Under the pieces are notes generated by a model. It worked only from the letters and a program-made list of their open reading frames with translations, ran no database searches and was not told the origin of the DNA. Shown here one piece after another: positions 32,881 to 41,395 of a DNA stretch of 54,808 nt (position 1 is the first letter of the stretch; each line of letters starts with the position of its first letter). Origin of the DNA: Haloarchaeobius iranensis (GTDB lineage: Archaea > Halobacteriota > Halobacteria > Halobacteriales > Natrialbaceae); assembly GCF_900103505.1 (NCBI RefSeq), contig NZ_FNIA01000021.1:1-54808 (forward strand), read 5' to 3'. A program made the position numbers and the translations under genes.

Positions 32881-33731
32881 CCCTCTACGGCATCGGCCTC
32901 GGGCCCGGCAGCGCCGACCTCGTGACCGTCCGCGGACGGCGCGTCCTCGAAGCGGCGGACGTCGTCTACTCGCCGGGACGCCTCTCCCGGTCGGTCGCGG
33001 TCGAACACGTCCCCGAGGACCGAATCGGTGACGTCGACTTCCCGATGACTCGCGACGAGGACGAACTCCGGCAGGCGTGGCGCGAGGCCGCCGAAGAGAT
33101 TGCACCCCGCGCTCGCGACGGAACTGCAGCGTTCGTCACGCTCGGCGACCCGAACGTCTATTCGACGTTCGGCCACCTGCGGCGTACGCTCTCCGCGTTC
33201 CACGCCGATGTCGAGGTCGAGGTCGTTCCCGGAGTGAGCGCCGTGACGGCCTTCACTACCGCTCTCGGCGTCGAGATTTCCGCCGGGGCGAGTCTCACCC
33301 TTCACGAGGCCCCTCGTGGTGCGGCACCGACCGGACCGGACCGGATGCTCCTGTTCAAGGTCACCGATGTCCCGACGACCCACGAACGGCTCGTCGACGC
33401 AGGCTACGACGTGCTGTACGGCCGCCGACTCTGCATGGAGCAGGGCGAGACAGTCGTGACGCGCGACCCCAGCACGCTGGACGACCGTGACTACTACACG
33501 CTGGCGTACGCGGAGAAACACGACCTCGATTCGGAGCCAGCGACTGCGGCCTTCCAGGAGAGCGAGTCGGAGCGCGGCTCCGGCACCCGACCGAGGGCGG
33601 AGACCGATGGCGGGACACAGCCTGCTTCAGAACCCCGGTCCGGGGATGAGTGTCAGCGTGGGTCCGTGTCGATGGAGCGAGCCGAAGGTGAGGCCTGCGG
33701 CGACGAAGTACCGGAGGGTCCGCCACGATGA
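32877..33731 (+). CDS. cbiL: CbiL, cobalt-factor II C20-methyltransferase
   Basis: 284 residues. Precorrin methyltransferase fold: LYGIGLGPGSADLVTVRG, AADVVYSPGR, FVTLGDPNVYSTFGHL (the GDP-x-x-Y motif specific for C20 enzymes) and VEVVPGVSAVTAF. The last 55 or so residues form a low-complexity acidic/polar tail absent from bacterial CbiL. It overlaps cbiT by four bases. It adds the C20 methyl group that is later lost with ring contraction. Confidence 0.9.
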   Translation: MTLYGIGLGPGSADLVTVRGRRVLEAADVVYSPGRLSRSVAVEHVPEDRIGDVDFPMTRDEDELRQAWREAAEEIAPRARDGTAAFVTLGDPNVYSTFGHLRRTLSAFHADVEVEVVPGVSAVTAFTTALGVEISAGASLTLHEAPRGAAPTGPDRMLLFKVTDVPTTHERLVDAGYDVLYGRRLCMEQGETVVTRDPSTLDDRDYYTLAYAEKHDLDSEPATAAFQESESERGSGTRPRAETDGGTQPASEPRSGDECQRGSVSMERAEGEACGDEVPEGPPR

Positions 33732-34594
33732 CCGACCCGCAGGACGCCATCGACGCGGAGTCCACCAGCCGAGCGGCAGAGCGGGACCCCCGGATTCGGG
33801 AGCGAACTGCGGGCGAGAGACAGGAGGGAATCCCGTTCATCGGCGCCGGTCCCGGCGACCCAGGGCTCCTCACGGTCACCGGTAAGGAGCTGGTCGAGGC
33901 GGCAGACCTCGTCGTCCACGCGGGTTCGCTGGTCAACAGCGAACTCCTCGAGGAATACTGTGCGGACGCCGAGCAGGTCTCGAGCATCGGCAAGGACCTG
34001 GAGGAGTTGGTGCCGCTGATGCGGGACGCCTACGAGGCGGGGCGGACTGTCGTTCGTCTCCACAGCGGCGACCCGGCGATCTACGGCGCAGCATTAGAGC
34101 AGATGGACGCACTGGAACACGAGGGCGTTCCGACCTACATCGTCCCCGGCGTGACCGCGGCGTTCGCAGCAAGCGCGACGCTCCGGACCCAGCTCACGCT
34201 GAACGGCGTGGCCAACCACGTCGCGTTCACTCGCCCTCGCGGGAAGACCCTCGACCCCGAGGACGATCACGTCGGTGAGTTCGTCGAGATGGGCGACGTG
34301 ACGACCTGCATCTACCTCGGCACCCACGCGGTCGCCGAAACGATGGACCGCCTCCTCGACGACGGTCACGACCCGGAGACGCCGGTGACGGTGGTCTATC
34401 ACGCCTCGTGGCCGGACGAGGCGGTCATCGAGGGGACCATCGGGACGATCGGCGAGCGTCTGGAGGCAGCCGGCTACCGTGCGTCCGCGCTCGTCATCAT
34501 CGGCGACGCGGCGCGAAAAGCGGGCTACGAGCGCTCCTACCTGTACGGTGACTGGGCGAACCGCGATTCCACCGAGAGCGAAGCAGACGACTGA
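33728..34594 (+). CDS. cbiF: CbiF, cobalt-precorrin-4 C11-methyltransferase
   Basis: 288 residues. A charged N-terminal extension of about 35 residues precedes the methyltransferase fold: FIGAGPGDPGLLTVTGKELVE, VVHAGSLVNSELLEEYC (the CbiF-type AGSL motif), VRLHSGDPAIYGAALEQ, VPGVTAAFAASATL and FTRPRGKTL. It overlaps cbiL by four bases. It methylates C11 of the ring-contracted intermediate. Confidence 0.92.
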   Translation: MTDPQDAIDAESTSRAAERDPRIRERTAGERQEGIPFIGAGPGDPGLLTVTGKELVEAADLVVHAGSLVNSELLEEYCADAEQVSSIGKDLEELVPLMRDAYEAGRTVVRLHSGDPAIYGAALEQMDALEHEGVPTYIVPGVTAAFAASATLRTQLTLNGVANHVAFTRPRGKTLDPEDDHVGEFVEMGDVTTCIYLGTHAVAETMDRLLDDGHDPETPVTVVYHASWPDEAVIEGTIGTIGERLEAAGYRASALVIIGDAARKAGYERSYLYGDWANRDSTESEADD

Positions 34595-34597
34595 CTC

Positions 34598-35578
34598 ATG
34601 ACTACAGACACGAACGAACCGGCGGCAGAGGAATCGGGCGGCCACTGTTCGACACCGGACTCGGACGGCGAGGTGGCCGAGGAAATCGCGATCATCAGCT
34701 TCGAACGAAAACTCGACACCGCTCGCGAAATCGAGGCGGAGATCGGCGACGGCTACGAGCGCGTGGACATCGTCGAATACCACGGTGACGTGTTCGCGGA
34801 ACACTGGGGCGAGTACGACTGCTTCGTCGGGCTGATGGCCTCGGGTATCGCGATGCGCAAGACCGCACCGCTCCTCGATGACAAGTGGGACGACCCCGCT
34901 ATCGTCGTCGTCGACGAGGAACTCACGTGGGCGATCCCGATCACGGGCGGCCACCACGGTGCGAATCAGGTCGCCAACGACCTCTCACGGCTGGGCGCGG
35001 TCCCGGCGATGACGACCGCGAGCGAGGCTGCGGGCAAGCAGGGCGTCGAGAGCAAGGCGAAGGCGCTGGACACCCACGTCGTCAACGGCGATTCGACGGT
35101 CGCGACGAACCTCGCCGTATTGAACGACGAACTCGGTCCGGTGGCCCGTCTCGACGGCCCCAGAGCGGTCCTCGTCGGCGACGACGTGACCGTTCTCAAG
35201 CGCAACACCGATGACGGCGTCGTCCTCGGGACCGGCACCGTCTCGGGAGTGACCAAAGCGCAGGTACTCGACGCCTGGGAGGCTGTCCTCGACGACCTGG
35301 GGCTGGCGTTCTCCGACGTGGAGTTCGTCGCGACCGGCACCCGAAAGGCGGGCGAAGACGGGCTGTACGAGGCAGCCCAGGCGGTCGGTGCGGGCGTCGT
35401 GCTCTTCGAGAAGGCGACGCTGACCGAGTTCGAGGGCCCCTCGCCCTCGCGGTCGAAGGAACTCATCGGCTGGCCAGGTATCGCTGAAGCGTCGGCTATC
35501 GCCGGCGGCCGCGAGCACGAGCTCGCGCGGAAGAAAGAGCGGTTCGACGACGCCGTGACCGTCGCGGTGGGGCGGTAA
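34598..35578 (+). CDS. cbiG: CbiG, cobalt-precorrin-5A hydrolase
   Basis: 326 residues with the CbiG N-terminal, middle and C-terminal domains. Motifs are VGLMASGIAMRKTAPLL, VDEELTWAIPITGGHHGANQVA (the family-defining GGHHGAN) and the C-terminal GTGTVSGVTKAQVLDAW plus FVATGTRKAGEDGLYEAA. It opens the delta-lactone of cobalt-precorrin-5A and releases acetaldehyde, a step of the oxygen-independent branch. Three bases separate it from cbiF. Confidence 0.92.
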   Translation: MTTDTNEPAAEESGGHCSTPDSDGEVAEEIAIISFERKLDTAREIEAEIGDGYERVDIVEYHGDVFAEHWGEYDCFVGLMASGIAMRKTAPLLDDKWDDPAIVVVDEELTWAIPITGGHHGANQVANDLSRLGAVPAMTTASEAAGKQGVESKAKALDTHVVNGDSTVATNLAVLNDELGPVARLDGPRAVLVGDDVTVLKRNTDDGVVLGTGTVSGVTKAQVLDAWEAVLDDLGLAFSDVEFVATGTRKAGEDGLYEAAQAVGAGVVLFEKATLTEFEGPSPSRSKELIGWPGIAEASAIAGGREHELARKKERFDDAVTVAVGR

Positions 35579-35579
35579 C

Positions 35580-36479
35580 ATGGATGGCGGAGATGCCACC
35601 GCCGACGCGATGGGGACCCTCTTCGTCGTCGGCATCGGACCTGGACTGCCCCACGCGATGACCCAGCGGGCCAAGGACGTCATCACCACCGCCGATTGCG
35701 TCATCGCGTCGAACCTCTACCAGGAGTTCCTCCGTCGCGACGGGACGCTCCCCCCGGAAAACGCCGAGGTGGAAGCCGCACCTGACGGGGGGACGGCGGC
35801 GGGAGACGAGTCCGGGACGGTCTTCGAACGGCCGGGAGGGGCCCGACAGACACTCGTCCGCTCGACGATGGGGAAACAGATAGAACTGGCCCGTGAGGCG
35901 TTTCGGCGCGTCAGGGCGGGCGAGGATGTCGCCCACGTTTCCGGCGGCGACCCGAACGTCTACGGCAAGAGCGACCTCCTGTACACGATGGCCGAGTCGG
36001 ACGGGGCGTACGACGTTCCTATCGAGGTGGTCCCCGGTGTGACAGCGGCGCTCGGGGGCGCGGCGAACCTCGGCGCACCGCTGTCGAACGACTTCTGTAC
36101 GGTCTCGCTGTCGGACAAGTGGCGCGGGTGGGACGAGATCGAAGAGAAACTGCGAGCCGCGGCGATCAGTGGGTTCGTCATCGTCCTCTACAACTGCTGG
36201 CGTGACTATCAGCGCGCCATCGACGTGGTCCGCGAGGAGCGAGCCGACGATGTCCCGGTCGGTATCTTCAACGACGCGGGCCGCGGCGACGCCGGTCGAA
36301 ATCTGGACGACGAGACACACACCATCACCACCCTCGGCGAGGCGAACGAGCACGACGACGAGGTCGGCGGGATGGGAACGTCCATTCTGGTCGGCACACA
36401 CGAGACGACGGTCTGGGAGAACGACTACGGCAAACACCTCGTCACCCCGCGCGGCGGGCGTGACATCGACGACTTCTGA
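35580..36479 (+). CDS. cbiH: CbiH-type precorrin-3B/cobalt-factor III C17-methyltransferase, paralogue 1
   Basis: 299 residues. TLFVVGIGPGLPHAMTQRAKDVI, a long loop including ERPGGARQTLVRSTMGKQIE, VAHVSGGDPNVYGKSDLLY, VVPGVTAALGGAANLGAPLSNDF, VSLSDKW and FVIVLYNCWR mark the C17-methyltransferase group. A second, closer-to-standard CbiH follows immediately; haloarchaeal clusters commonly hold such a pair. Division of labour between them, for example methylation versus ring contraction, is unknown. Confidence 0.85.
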   Translation: MDGGDATADAMGTLFVVGIGPGLPHAMTQRAKDVITTADCVIASNLYQEFLRRDGTLPPENAEVEAAPDGGTAAGDESGTVFERPGGARQTLVRSTMGKQIELAREAFRRVRAGEDVAHVSGGDPNVYGKSDLLYTMAESDGAYDVPIEVVPGVTAALGGAANLGAPLSNDFCTVSLSDKWRGWDEIEEKLRAAAISGFVIVLYNCWRDYQRAIDVVREERADDVPVGIFNDAGRGDAGRNLDDETHTITTLGEANEHDDEVGGMGTSILVGTHETTVWENDYGKHLVTPRGGRDIDDF

Positions 36480-36481
36480 CA

Positions 36482-37558
36482 ATGAGCACCGACGACACCA
36501 CCACTGAGACGAGCACAGACACCGATACCGGCTGTGGCGCGAGCGAGGCTTCAGACGCTGCTGAAGATGCGACCGCCACCGAACCGGCTTCGAGATGCGG
36601 CGCTTCGAGCAACGAGTCCGAGTCCGACGGAGGCGTCACGAACGAAACCGGAGCGGCGTCAGACGCCGATGAGAGCACGTCGGCGTGTGGAGGGGCCACG
36701 TCGTCGTCCACTTCCGGCTGTGGTAGCTCGAAGGGGTCGACGACCGAGGAGACGGTCGGGTCGACCGTCGACGACTTCGAGGCAGACCCCGGCCGACTCG
36801 TCGCAGTTGGCCTGGGTCCCGGACAGCCGGAGGGGATGACCCAGCGTGCCCGCGGGGCGCTGCTCGACGCGGAGCATATCGTCGGGTACACTACCTACGT
36901 CGAACTCCTGCCGGAGGCGGTCAGGGAGTCGGCGGCGGAGCTGTACGACACGCCGATGTGTGGCGAGGTTTCCCGCACGGAGGAAGCGATCGACCGCACG
37001 CTCGCAGGGAACGACGTCGCCATCATCGGAAGCGGCGATCCGAACGTCTACGCGCTGGCCGGTCTGGCACTGGAGATACTCGAGTCGAAGGGCGCGACCG
37101 CGAGCATGGTCGACTTCGAGGTCGTCCCGGGCGTCCCCGCGGCCCAGTCCTGTGGCGCGCGGTTGGGCGCGCCGCTCGTGAACGACACGGTCAGTATCTC
37201 CCTGTCGGACCACCTGACGTCGATGCCGACCATCGAGTCCCGGCTCCACGCGGCAGCCAAGGAGGGCTTCACCATCGCCATCTACAACCCCTGGAGCCGC
37301 AAGCGCCGGGAGAACTTCCAGAAGTGCTGTGAGATACTGCTTGAGCACCGCGAACCGGAGACGCCCGTCGGAGTCGTCCACGGGGCGGGCCGGGACGACG
37401 AGGCGGTCGAGATCGTCGAACTCGGCGAGCTCGAGGAGCTCGGCGAGACGGACCTCATCGACATGACGACGACGATACTCGTCGGCAACGAGGAGACGTA
37501 CGTCTGGGACGACCGGATGGTGACGCCGCGGGGCTACGAGTCCAAGTATGACTACTGA
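36482..37558 (+). CDS. cbiH: CbiH C17-methyltransferase, paralogue 2, with Cys/Ser-rich N-terminal extension
   Basis: 358 residues. Residues from about 100 onward are a standard CbiH: RLVAVGLGPGQPEGMTQRARGALL, DAEHIVGYTTYVELL, IIGSGDPNVYALAGLA, VVPGVPAAQSCGARLGAPLV and FTIAIYNPWSRKR. The first 100 residues are low-complexity, rich in Ser, Thr, Glu and Asp, with cysteines spread in CGAS, CGAS, CGGA and CGSS repeats. Such a tail might bind cobalt or an Fe-S cluster or tether neighbours; nothing proves this. It overlaps the ferredoxin gene by 11 nt. Confidence 0.88.
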   Translation: MSTDDTTTETSTDTDTGCGASEASDAAEDATATEPASRCGASSNESESDGGVTNETGAASDADESTSACGGATSSSTSGCGSSKGSTTEETVGSTVDDFEADPGRLVAVGLGPGQPEGMTQRARGALLDAEHIVGYTTYVELLPEAVRESAAELYDTPMCGEVSRTEEAIDRTLAGNDVAIIGSGDPNVYALAGLALEILESKGATASMVDFEVVPGVPAAQSCGARLGAPLVNDTVSISLSDHLTSMPTIESRLHAAAKEGFTIAIYNPWSRKRRENFQKCCEILLEHREPETPVGVVHGAGRDDEAVEIVELGELEELGETDLIDMTTTILVGNEETYVWDDRMVTPRGYESKYDY

Positions 37559-37811
37559 GTATCAGGTGCGGCTCGACCGTAGCGCCTGTGACGGCGTCTT
37601 CGCCTGTCTCGTTCGAGACGACCGCTTCGTCGAGGATTCGGACGGGTTGGCGACCATCGACGCGGGCGACGACGGTCGTCATCGAGACCCCAACGCGAAC
37701 GGCGAAGAGCTCGTGACGTTCACCGACGAGCGGCTGCCGGCGGCCGAACAGGCGGCCCGTGCCTGCCCGGTCGACGCGATAGAGGTACTGGTGGAGGGTG
37801 ACGATGAGTGA
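37548..37811 (+). CDS. Small ferredoxin-like protein of the cobalamin operon
   Basis: 87 residues. Cysteines occur in SACDGVFACLVRDDRFVE (two, six apart) and in AARACPVDAIEV (one, followed by Pro). This is the layout of single-cluster ferredoxins that keep three ligands, suggesting a [3Fe-4S] or an incomplete [4Fe-4S] site. The middle is an acidic halophilic insert. It overlaps cbiH upstream and the next gene by 8 nt, so it is made with them. A role as reductant for a corrin reduction step (CbiJ is missing) is possible. Confidence 0.72.
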   Translation: MTTEYQVRLDRSACDGVFACLVRDDRFVEDSDGLATIDAGDDGRHRDPNANGEELVTFTDERLPAAEQAARACPVDAIEVLVEGDDE

Positions 37812-38520
37812 TGCGAACGGACGGTCCGCGACACCTGAGCCGGTCGAGGATCTGCTTGCCGCGACACCGGCCACGGCGTACTTCTGGGGACGCGTAGCCG
37901 GTGACGGCGAGCTGACCCAGGACTGCGTGACCGTTCGGACGGCAGACGAGACGTCGGCCGACGCGCTCGCGGCGGTCGCCGGCACCGGTCGGACGGACCA
38001 CGACCATCGAATCGCCGCCAGGGAGTCGGCACACGACGCCTCGATAGCCCGGTTCGAAGACGAGTACGAGCTACAGGTGTTCGGGATGCTGGCCGACCGC
38101 GCGAGTGCGGCGCTCGGCCTTCCCATCGACGGACAGCCCGGCGGATACCGCTTCGAGACGTTCTCGGAGTACCGACCACAGCTCGTCCGTGGCCTACTCG
38201 AGGCCTGTGGCACCGTCTGTTTCCGCGAGTCCGCGGGGTCGGTCGGCGTCTCGTTCGTCCACGACGACGAAGCGCTGCTTCGGACGGTTCAGTCGCTCGT
38301 CGACGCCGCCGAGCCCCACGTTCCGACCGAGGACCTCTCCGAGACATCCTCGGGCGGGTACTGGTTCGGGCTGGGCGACGATGCGGACACGGCGGCGTTC
38401 GCCCGGTGGGTGTACGCCGGCAGCGACGGGTCGGGACTGTACTCGGCGGAGCGGCGCCAGAAGCTCCAGCGGAGCGTCGAACGTGCGACGGGTAGCGAGG
38501 TGGGCGAACTCTCCCGATGA
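37804..38520 (+). CDS. Cobalamin-operon protein with degenerate LAGLIDADG-like repeats
   Basis: 238 residues; haloarchaeal homologues are known only as conserved cobalamin operon proteins. I see two LAGLIDADG-like segments: YFWGRVAGDGELTQD near residue 29, with an acidic residue in GDG, and LVRGLLEACGTVCFRES near 130, where the acidic position is Cys. The C-terminal YWFGLGDDADTAAFARWVY followed by SGLYSAERRQKLQR matches the tail of LAGLIDADG DNA-binding folds. With one catalytic acid lost and a fixed operon position, a domesticated DNA-binding or regulatory role, like that of bacterial WhiA, is more likely than endonuclease activity. The assignment is by pattern only. GTG 37798 is an alternative start. 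Confidence 0.6.
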   Translation: MSDANGRSATPEPVEDLLAATPATAYFWGRVAGDGELTQDCVTVRTADETSADALAAVAGTGRTDHDHRIAARESAHDASIARFEDEYELQVFGMLADRASAALGLPIDGQPGGYRFETFSEYRPQLVRGLLEACGTVCFRESAGSVGVSFVHDDEALLRTVQSLVDAAEPHVPTEDLSETSSGGYWFGLGDDADTAAFARWVYAGSDGSGLYSAERRQKLQRSVERATGSEVGELSR

Positions 38521-39743
38521 CCACGAACGCGAACGCGACCTCCATCGGGCTCGACGACGAAGCGGTGCTGCTGGTCGGTCACGGCTCTCGTCGCGAGAAG
38601 TCGAACGAACAGGTTCGCAGGCTCGCCGCCGACCTGGAAGGACGACTCGGGGTCCCGGTGGACGCCGGGTTCCTCGAACTCGCGAAGCCGTCGATTCCCG
38701 ACGCCATCGCGGGCCTCGCCGCGAGTGTCTCGCGCATCACCGTCGTCCAGCTATCGCTCTTTGCGGCCAGTCACGTCAAGAACGACGTGCCACTGGCAGT
38801 CCAGAACGCCCGCGCTGAACACCAGGAGGTCACCATCCACAACGGCGCACATCTCGGGGTCCATCCGGCACTCGTAGACCTCCTCGACGAACGGGCCGCG
38901 GCTGTGGAAGCGGAGCTCGGTATCGAACGTGACGAAGCGGACGTCGCGGTCGTCCTCTGTGCCCGTGGCTCCAGCGACCCGGACGCGAACAGTGACGCGC
39001 ACAAACTCGCCCGGTTACTGTACGAGGGCCGCGCCTTCGACCGTGTCGAAGCGTCGTTCATCGGGGTCACCGAGCCCCGGCTCGAGGAGACGCTACACAC
39101 AGTGGCGAAGAACCGTCCGGACGCCGTGGTTGTCCTCCCGTACATGCTCGGCGACGGCGTACTCACCGGCCGTATCCGCGACGGCGCCGCCGAGTTCGAC
39201 GACCGGTATCCGTACGTCGACGCGGGTGCGGGGGACCCGCTCGGGACCGACAGCCGGCTCCTGGACGTACTCGGTGACCGCTGGCAGGAAGCTCGGACCG
39301 ACAGCGTCGACATGTCCTGTGACACCTGCAAGTACAAGGTGGAACTCGACGGGTACGAGGAGGACGTCGGCGGCGCGAGAGCGATGCTCCGGGCGCTGAC
39401 CCACCAGGAATCCCACTCGGATCGTGACGACGTTTCCCCCCAGCCCCACGCGCACGACGCGCCGGAGAAACACGTGGCGGTCTGTACGAATCAGACCTGT
39501 GCCGCCGACGGTTCGCCGGCCGTTCTGGAACGGTTGCGACAGGCGGCCCGTGACTCGGACGCCTGTGACGCCCGAATCACGCGGTCGTCGTGTCTCGGGC
39601 GCTGTGGCGACGGCCCCATGGTCGCCGTCTATCCCGACGGTGTCTGGTACGGGGATGTCGACCGAGCCGACGCGGAGCGAATCGTCTCGTCCCACCTCGA
39701 CCGGGACCGTATCGTCTCGAATCTCGTCGACCAAACACTGTAA
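38517..39743 (+). CDS. cbiX: Long CbiX chelatase fused to a [2Fe-2S] ferredoxin domain
   Basis: 408 residues. Two CbiX-like halves (about 12-140 and 140-290): the first has LLVGHGSRREKSNEQ with the catalytic His, FLELAKPSIPDAI and LSLFAASHVKNDVP; the second has VLCARGSSDPDANSDAHKLA, with Arg in place of His. A linker with SCDTCKYKVEL and a His-rich stretch leads to a thioredoxin-like [2Fe-2S] domain (about 320-400): VAVCTNQTCAADGS and TRSSCLGRCGDGPMV. CbiX inserts Co2+ into sirohydrochlorin, the first step of the early-cobalt pathway. The Fe-S domain may be redox-sensing or regulatory. It overlaps the preceding gene by 4 nt. Confidence 0.88.
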   Translation: MTTNANATSIGLDDEAVLLVGHGSRREKSNEQVRRLAADLEGRLGVPVDAGFLELAKPSIPDAIAGLAASVSRITVVQLSLFAASHVKNDVPLAVQNARAEHQEVTIHNGAHLGVHPALVDLLDERAAAVEAELGIERDEADVAVVLCARGSSDPDANSDAHKLARLLYEGRAFDRVEASFIGVTEPRLEETLHTVAKNRPDAVVVLPYMLGDGVLTGRIRDGAAEFDDRYPYVDAGAGDPLGTDSRLLDVLGDRWQEARTDSVDMSCDTCKYKVELDGYEEDVGGARAMLRALTHQESHSDRDDVSPQPHAHDAPEKHVAVCTNQTCAADGSPAVLERLRQAARDSDACDARITRSSCLGRCGDGPMVAVYPDGVWYGDVDRADAERIVSSHLDRDRIVSNLVDQTL

Positions 39744-39751
39744 CCACGAAC

Positions 39752-40123
39752 ATGAGCTGCTACGAAATCGAAGCCCTACGACTCGGACTGATGAACGTGC
39801 TCGGGACCGAAGACCGGAGCGCGCGTGAACACGCAGAGACAGAACTGGAGGGGCAACTGGACGGACCGATCGAGGCACTGGCAGACGCCGAGAGCCTTTC
39901 GGAGATCGAGCGCCACCTCGACGCGGCCCTCGTCGACCTCGAGGAGGAGATCGCCGCCACCGACGCAGACGACCCGGAGTACGACTACATGCGTGGCCGA
40001 CTGGTGGCTGTCCGCGATGCGGAGCGCGCCGTCCATCGACTGACCGACCAAGGCGAGAGCGTCCTCGGCGGGTTGGGTGACGCACACGACGTCCTCCACG
40101 AGACCTTCCCCGTCGATGAGTGA
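39752..40123 (+). CDS. DUF3209 protein of the cobalamin operon
   Basis: 123 residues, acidic and helical. It starts MSCYEIEALRLGLMNVLGTE and has LEGQLDGPIEALADAESLSEIERHLDAAL split by charged turns, then YDYMRGRLVAVRDAERAVHRL. This is the DUF3209 family, found in haloarchaeal cobalamin clusters and of unknown function. ATG 39752 is 8 nt after the cbiX stop. It overlaps the beta-propeller gene by 8 nt. The four-helix appearance could suit a small binding or scaffolding protein. Confidence 0.75.
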   Translation: MSCYEIEALRLGLMNVLGTEDRSAREHAETELEGQLDGPIEALADAESLSEIERHLDAALVDLEEEIAATDADDPEYDYMRGRLVAVRDAERAVHRLTDQGESVLGGLGDAHDVLHETFPVDE

Positions 40124-41348
40124 CGCCCTGCAACAGCGAGCTACCGGACTCGGCGACGTGCCGCCCGCTCGGTCTCGGCACGCGGGTAAACGGTCGGCAG
40201 TCGCGTTGTTCGAGGAGCTAGTGGTCACTGGAACGGCCACCGGGGACGTGGTCGCTCACGACCGTGCGACCCTCGACGAACGGTGGCGCGGGGAAGCGGA
40301 AACTGAGAAGACGGCCGTCGTCGCAGCGGAGCCGTTCGGCGACGGAGTCGCGGTCGGCGAGCGCAGCTCGGCGGGGAGGATCCGGGTCTACGACCAGCAG
40401 ACCGGCGACCCCCGGTGGCAGTACGCCACAGCGACCGACCTCGGGGCTCCACAGAGACCGTCCCGGTTCTTCCTCCCCTTCGTCGCAGATATCGAGGCAG
40501 ACGAGGATCGACTGTACGTCGCGGCCCGTCGCTACGAGCGCGACGGTGAGTGTCGTTCGTTCACTAGTGTCGTCTACGCGTTCGACGAGGCGGGCGACAT
40601 CGTCTGGACCCACGATACCGACGCCTCTCCCATCGGTCTCGATGTCGGAGACCGTCGCCTGGCCGTCGCGTACAACCGTTGTCCCGGCAGCCACCAGCAC
40701 GGGGTGGTCGTCCTCGATGCTGAAACGGGTGCCGTGCGATACCAGTGGGACCCTGGTACCGACAGCCAGCGACGGGTCGGTGACGTCTCGCTCGTCGAGG
40801 ACGGTGTCGTCGTCGCCAGCCACGGCGACCACTGCGGCTACCGCCTCCGCGACGGGGGTGCCGAGCAGTGGTGTGTCGACCTTGCGACACCAACGGTGGT
40901 CGGCGACGAAACGGTGTACGCCTATCCGAACCACGTGCACGCGACGGCGACCGGTGCGGTCTTCGTCACGGGGAACACGTATCCGATGGATGGCCGCGAG
41001 ACTACGTCGTTGCATCCCCGGGAGCACACTGCCCTCGGATATGCGCCGGACGGCGAGTGTGTCTGGACGGCTTCGGTCGGCGGCTTCGCGAGTGAACTCG
41101 GTGTCGACGGGGACCGCGTGGCTGTTCCGGGGGCCCAGCACTTCCGGACGCGGGATGCCGAGGCCCACGGGCTGCGAGTATTCGGGACCGAATCTGGCCC
41201 CGAGGCGACCCTGGAGACCGACGGCATCGTCACGGCGGTCGCTCTGGACGCTGAGTCGGCCGTCGCCGTGACGGAGCCGGTGGTGTATCACGACGAGGGG
41301 GAGAAACGGGGAACGTATCGGTTATTGACGGCTGAGAGCCGCCAGTAG
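40116..41348 (+). CDS. PQQ-like beta-propeller protein of the cobalamin operon
   Basis: 410 residues of repeated strand motifs: ELVVTGTATGDVVAHDRATLDERWR, VYDQQTGDPRWQYATATDL, VYAFDEAGDIVWTHDTD, VVLDAETGAVRYQWDP, LGYAPDGECVWTASVGG. These are blades of a PQQ/quinoprotein-like propeller, without a signal peptide, so probably cytoplasmic. No PQQ-dependent catalytic partner is seen. It is the last gene of the cbiT transcript. The role is unknown; propellers often scaffold complexes, which could be useful for a pathway of unstable intermediates. Confidence 0.75.
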   Translation: MSDALQQRATGLGDVPPARSRHAGKRSAVALFEELVVTGTATGDVVAHDRATLDERWRGEAETEKTAVVAAEPFGDGVAVGERSSAGRIRVYDQQTGDPRWQYATATDLGAPQRPSRFFLPFVADIEADEDRLYVAARRYERDGECRSFTSVVYAFDEAGDIVWTHDTDASPIGLDVGDRRLAVAYNRCPGSHQHGVVVLDAETGAVRYQWDPGTDSQRRVGDVSLVEDGVVVASHGDHCGYRLRDGGAEQWCVDLATPTVVGDETVYAYPNHVHATATGAVFVTGNTYPMDGRETTSLHPREHTALGYAPDGECVWTASVGGFASELGVDGDRVAVPGAQHFRTRDAEAHGLRVFGTESGPEATLETDGIVTAVALDAESAVAVTEPVVYHDEGEKRGTYRLLTAESRQ

Positions 41349-41395
41349 GTTCGGGAGACCGAGGTCACCGGCTCGCGGGCACGGTCCCTTCGGCG

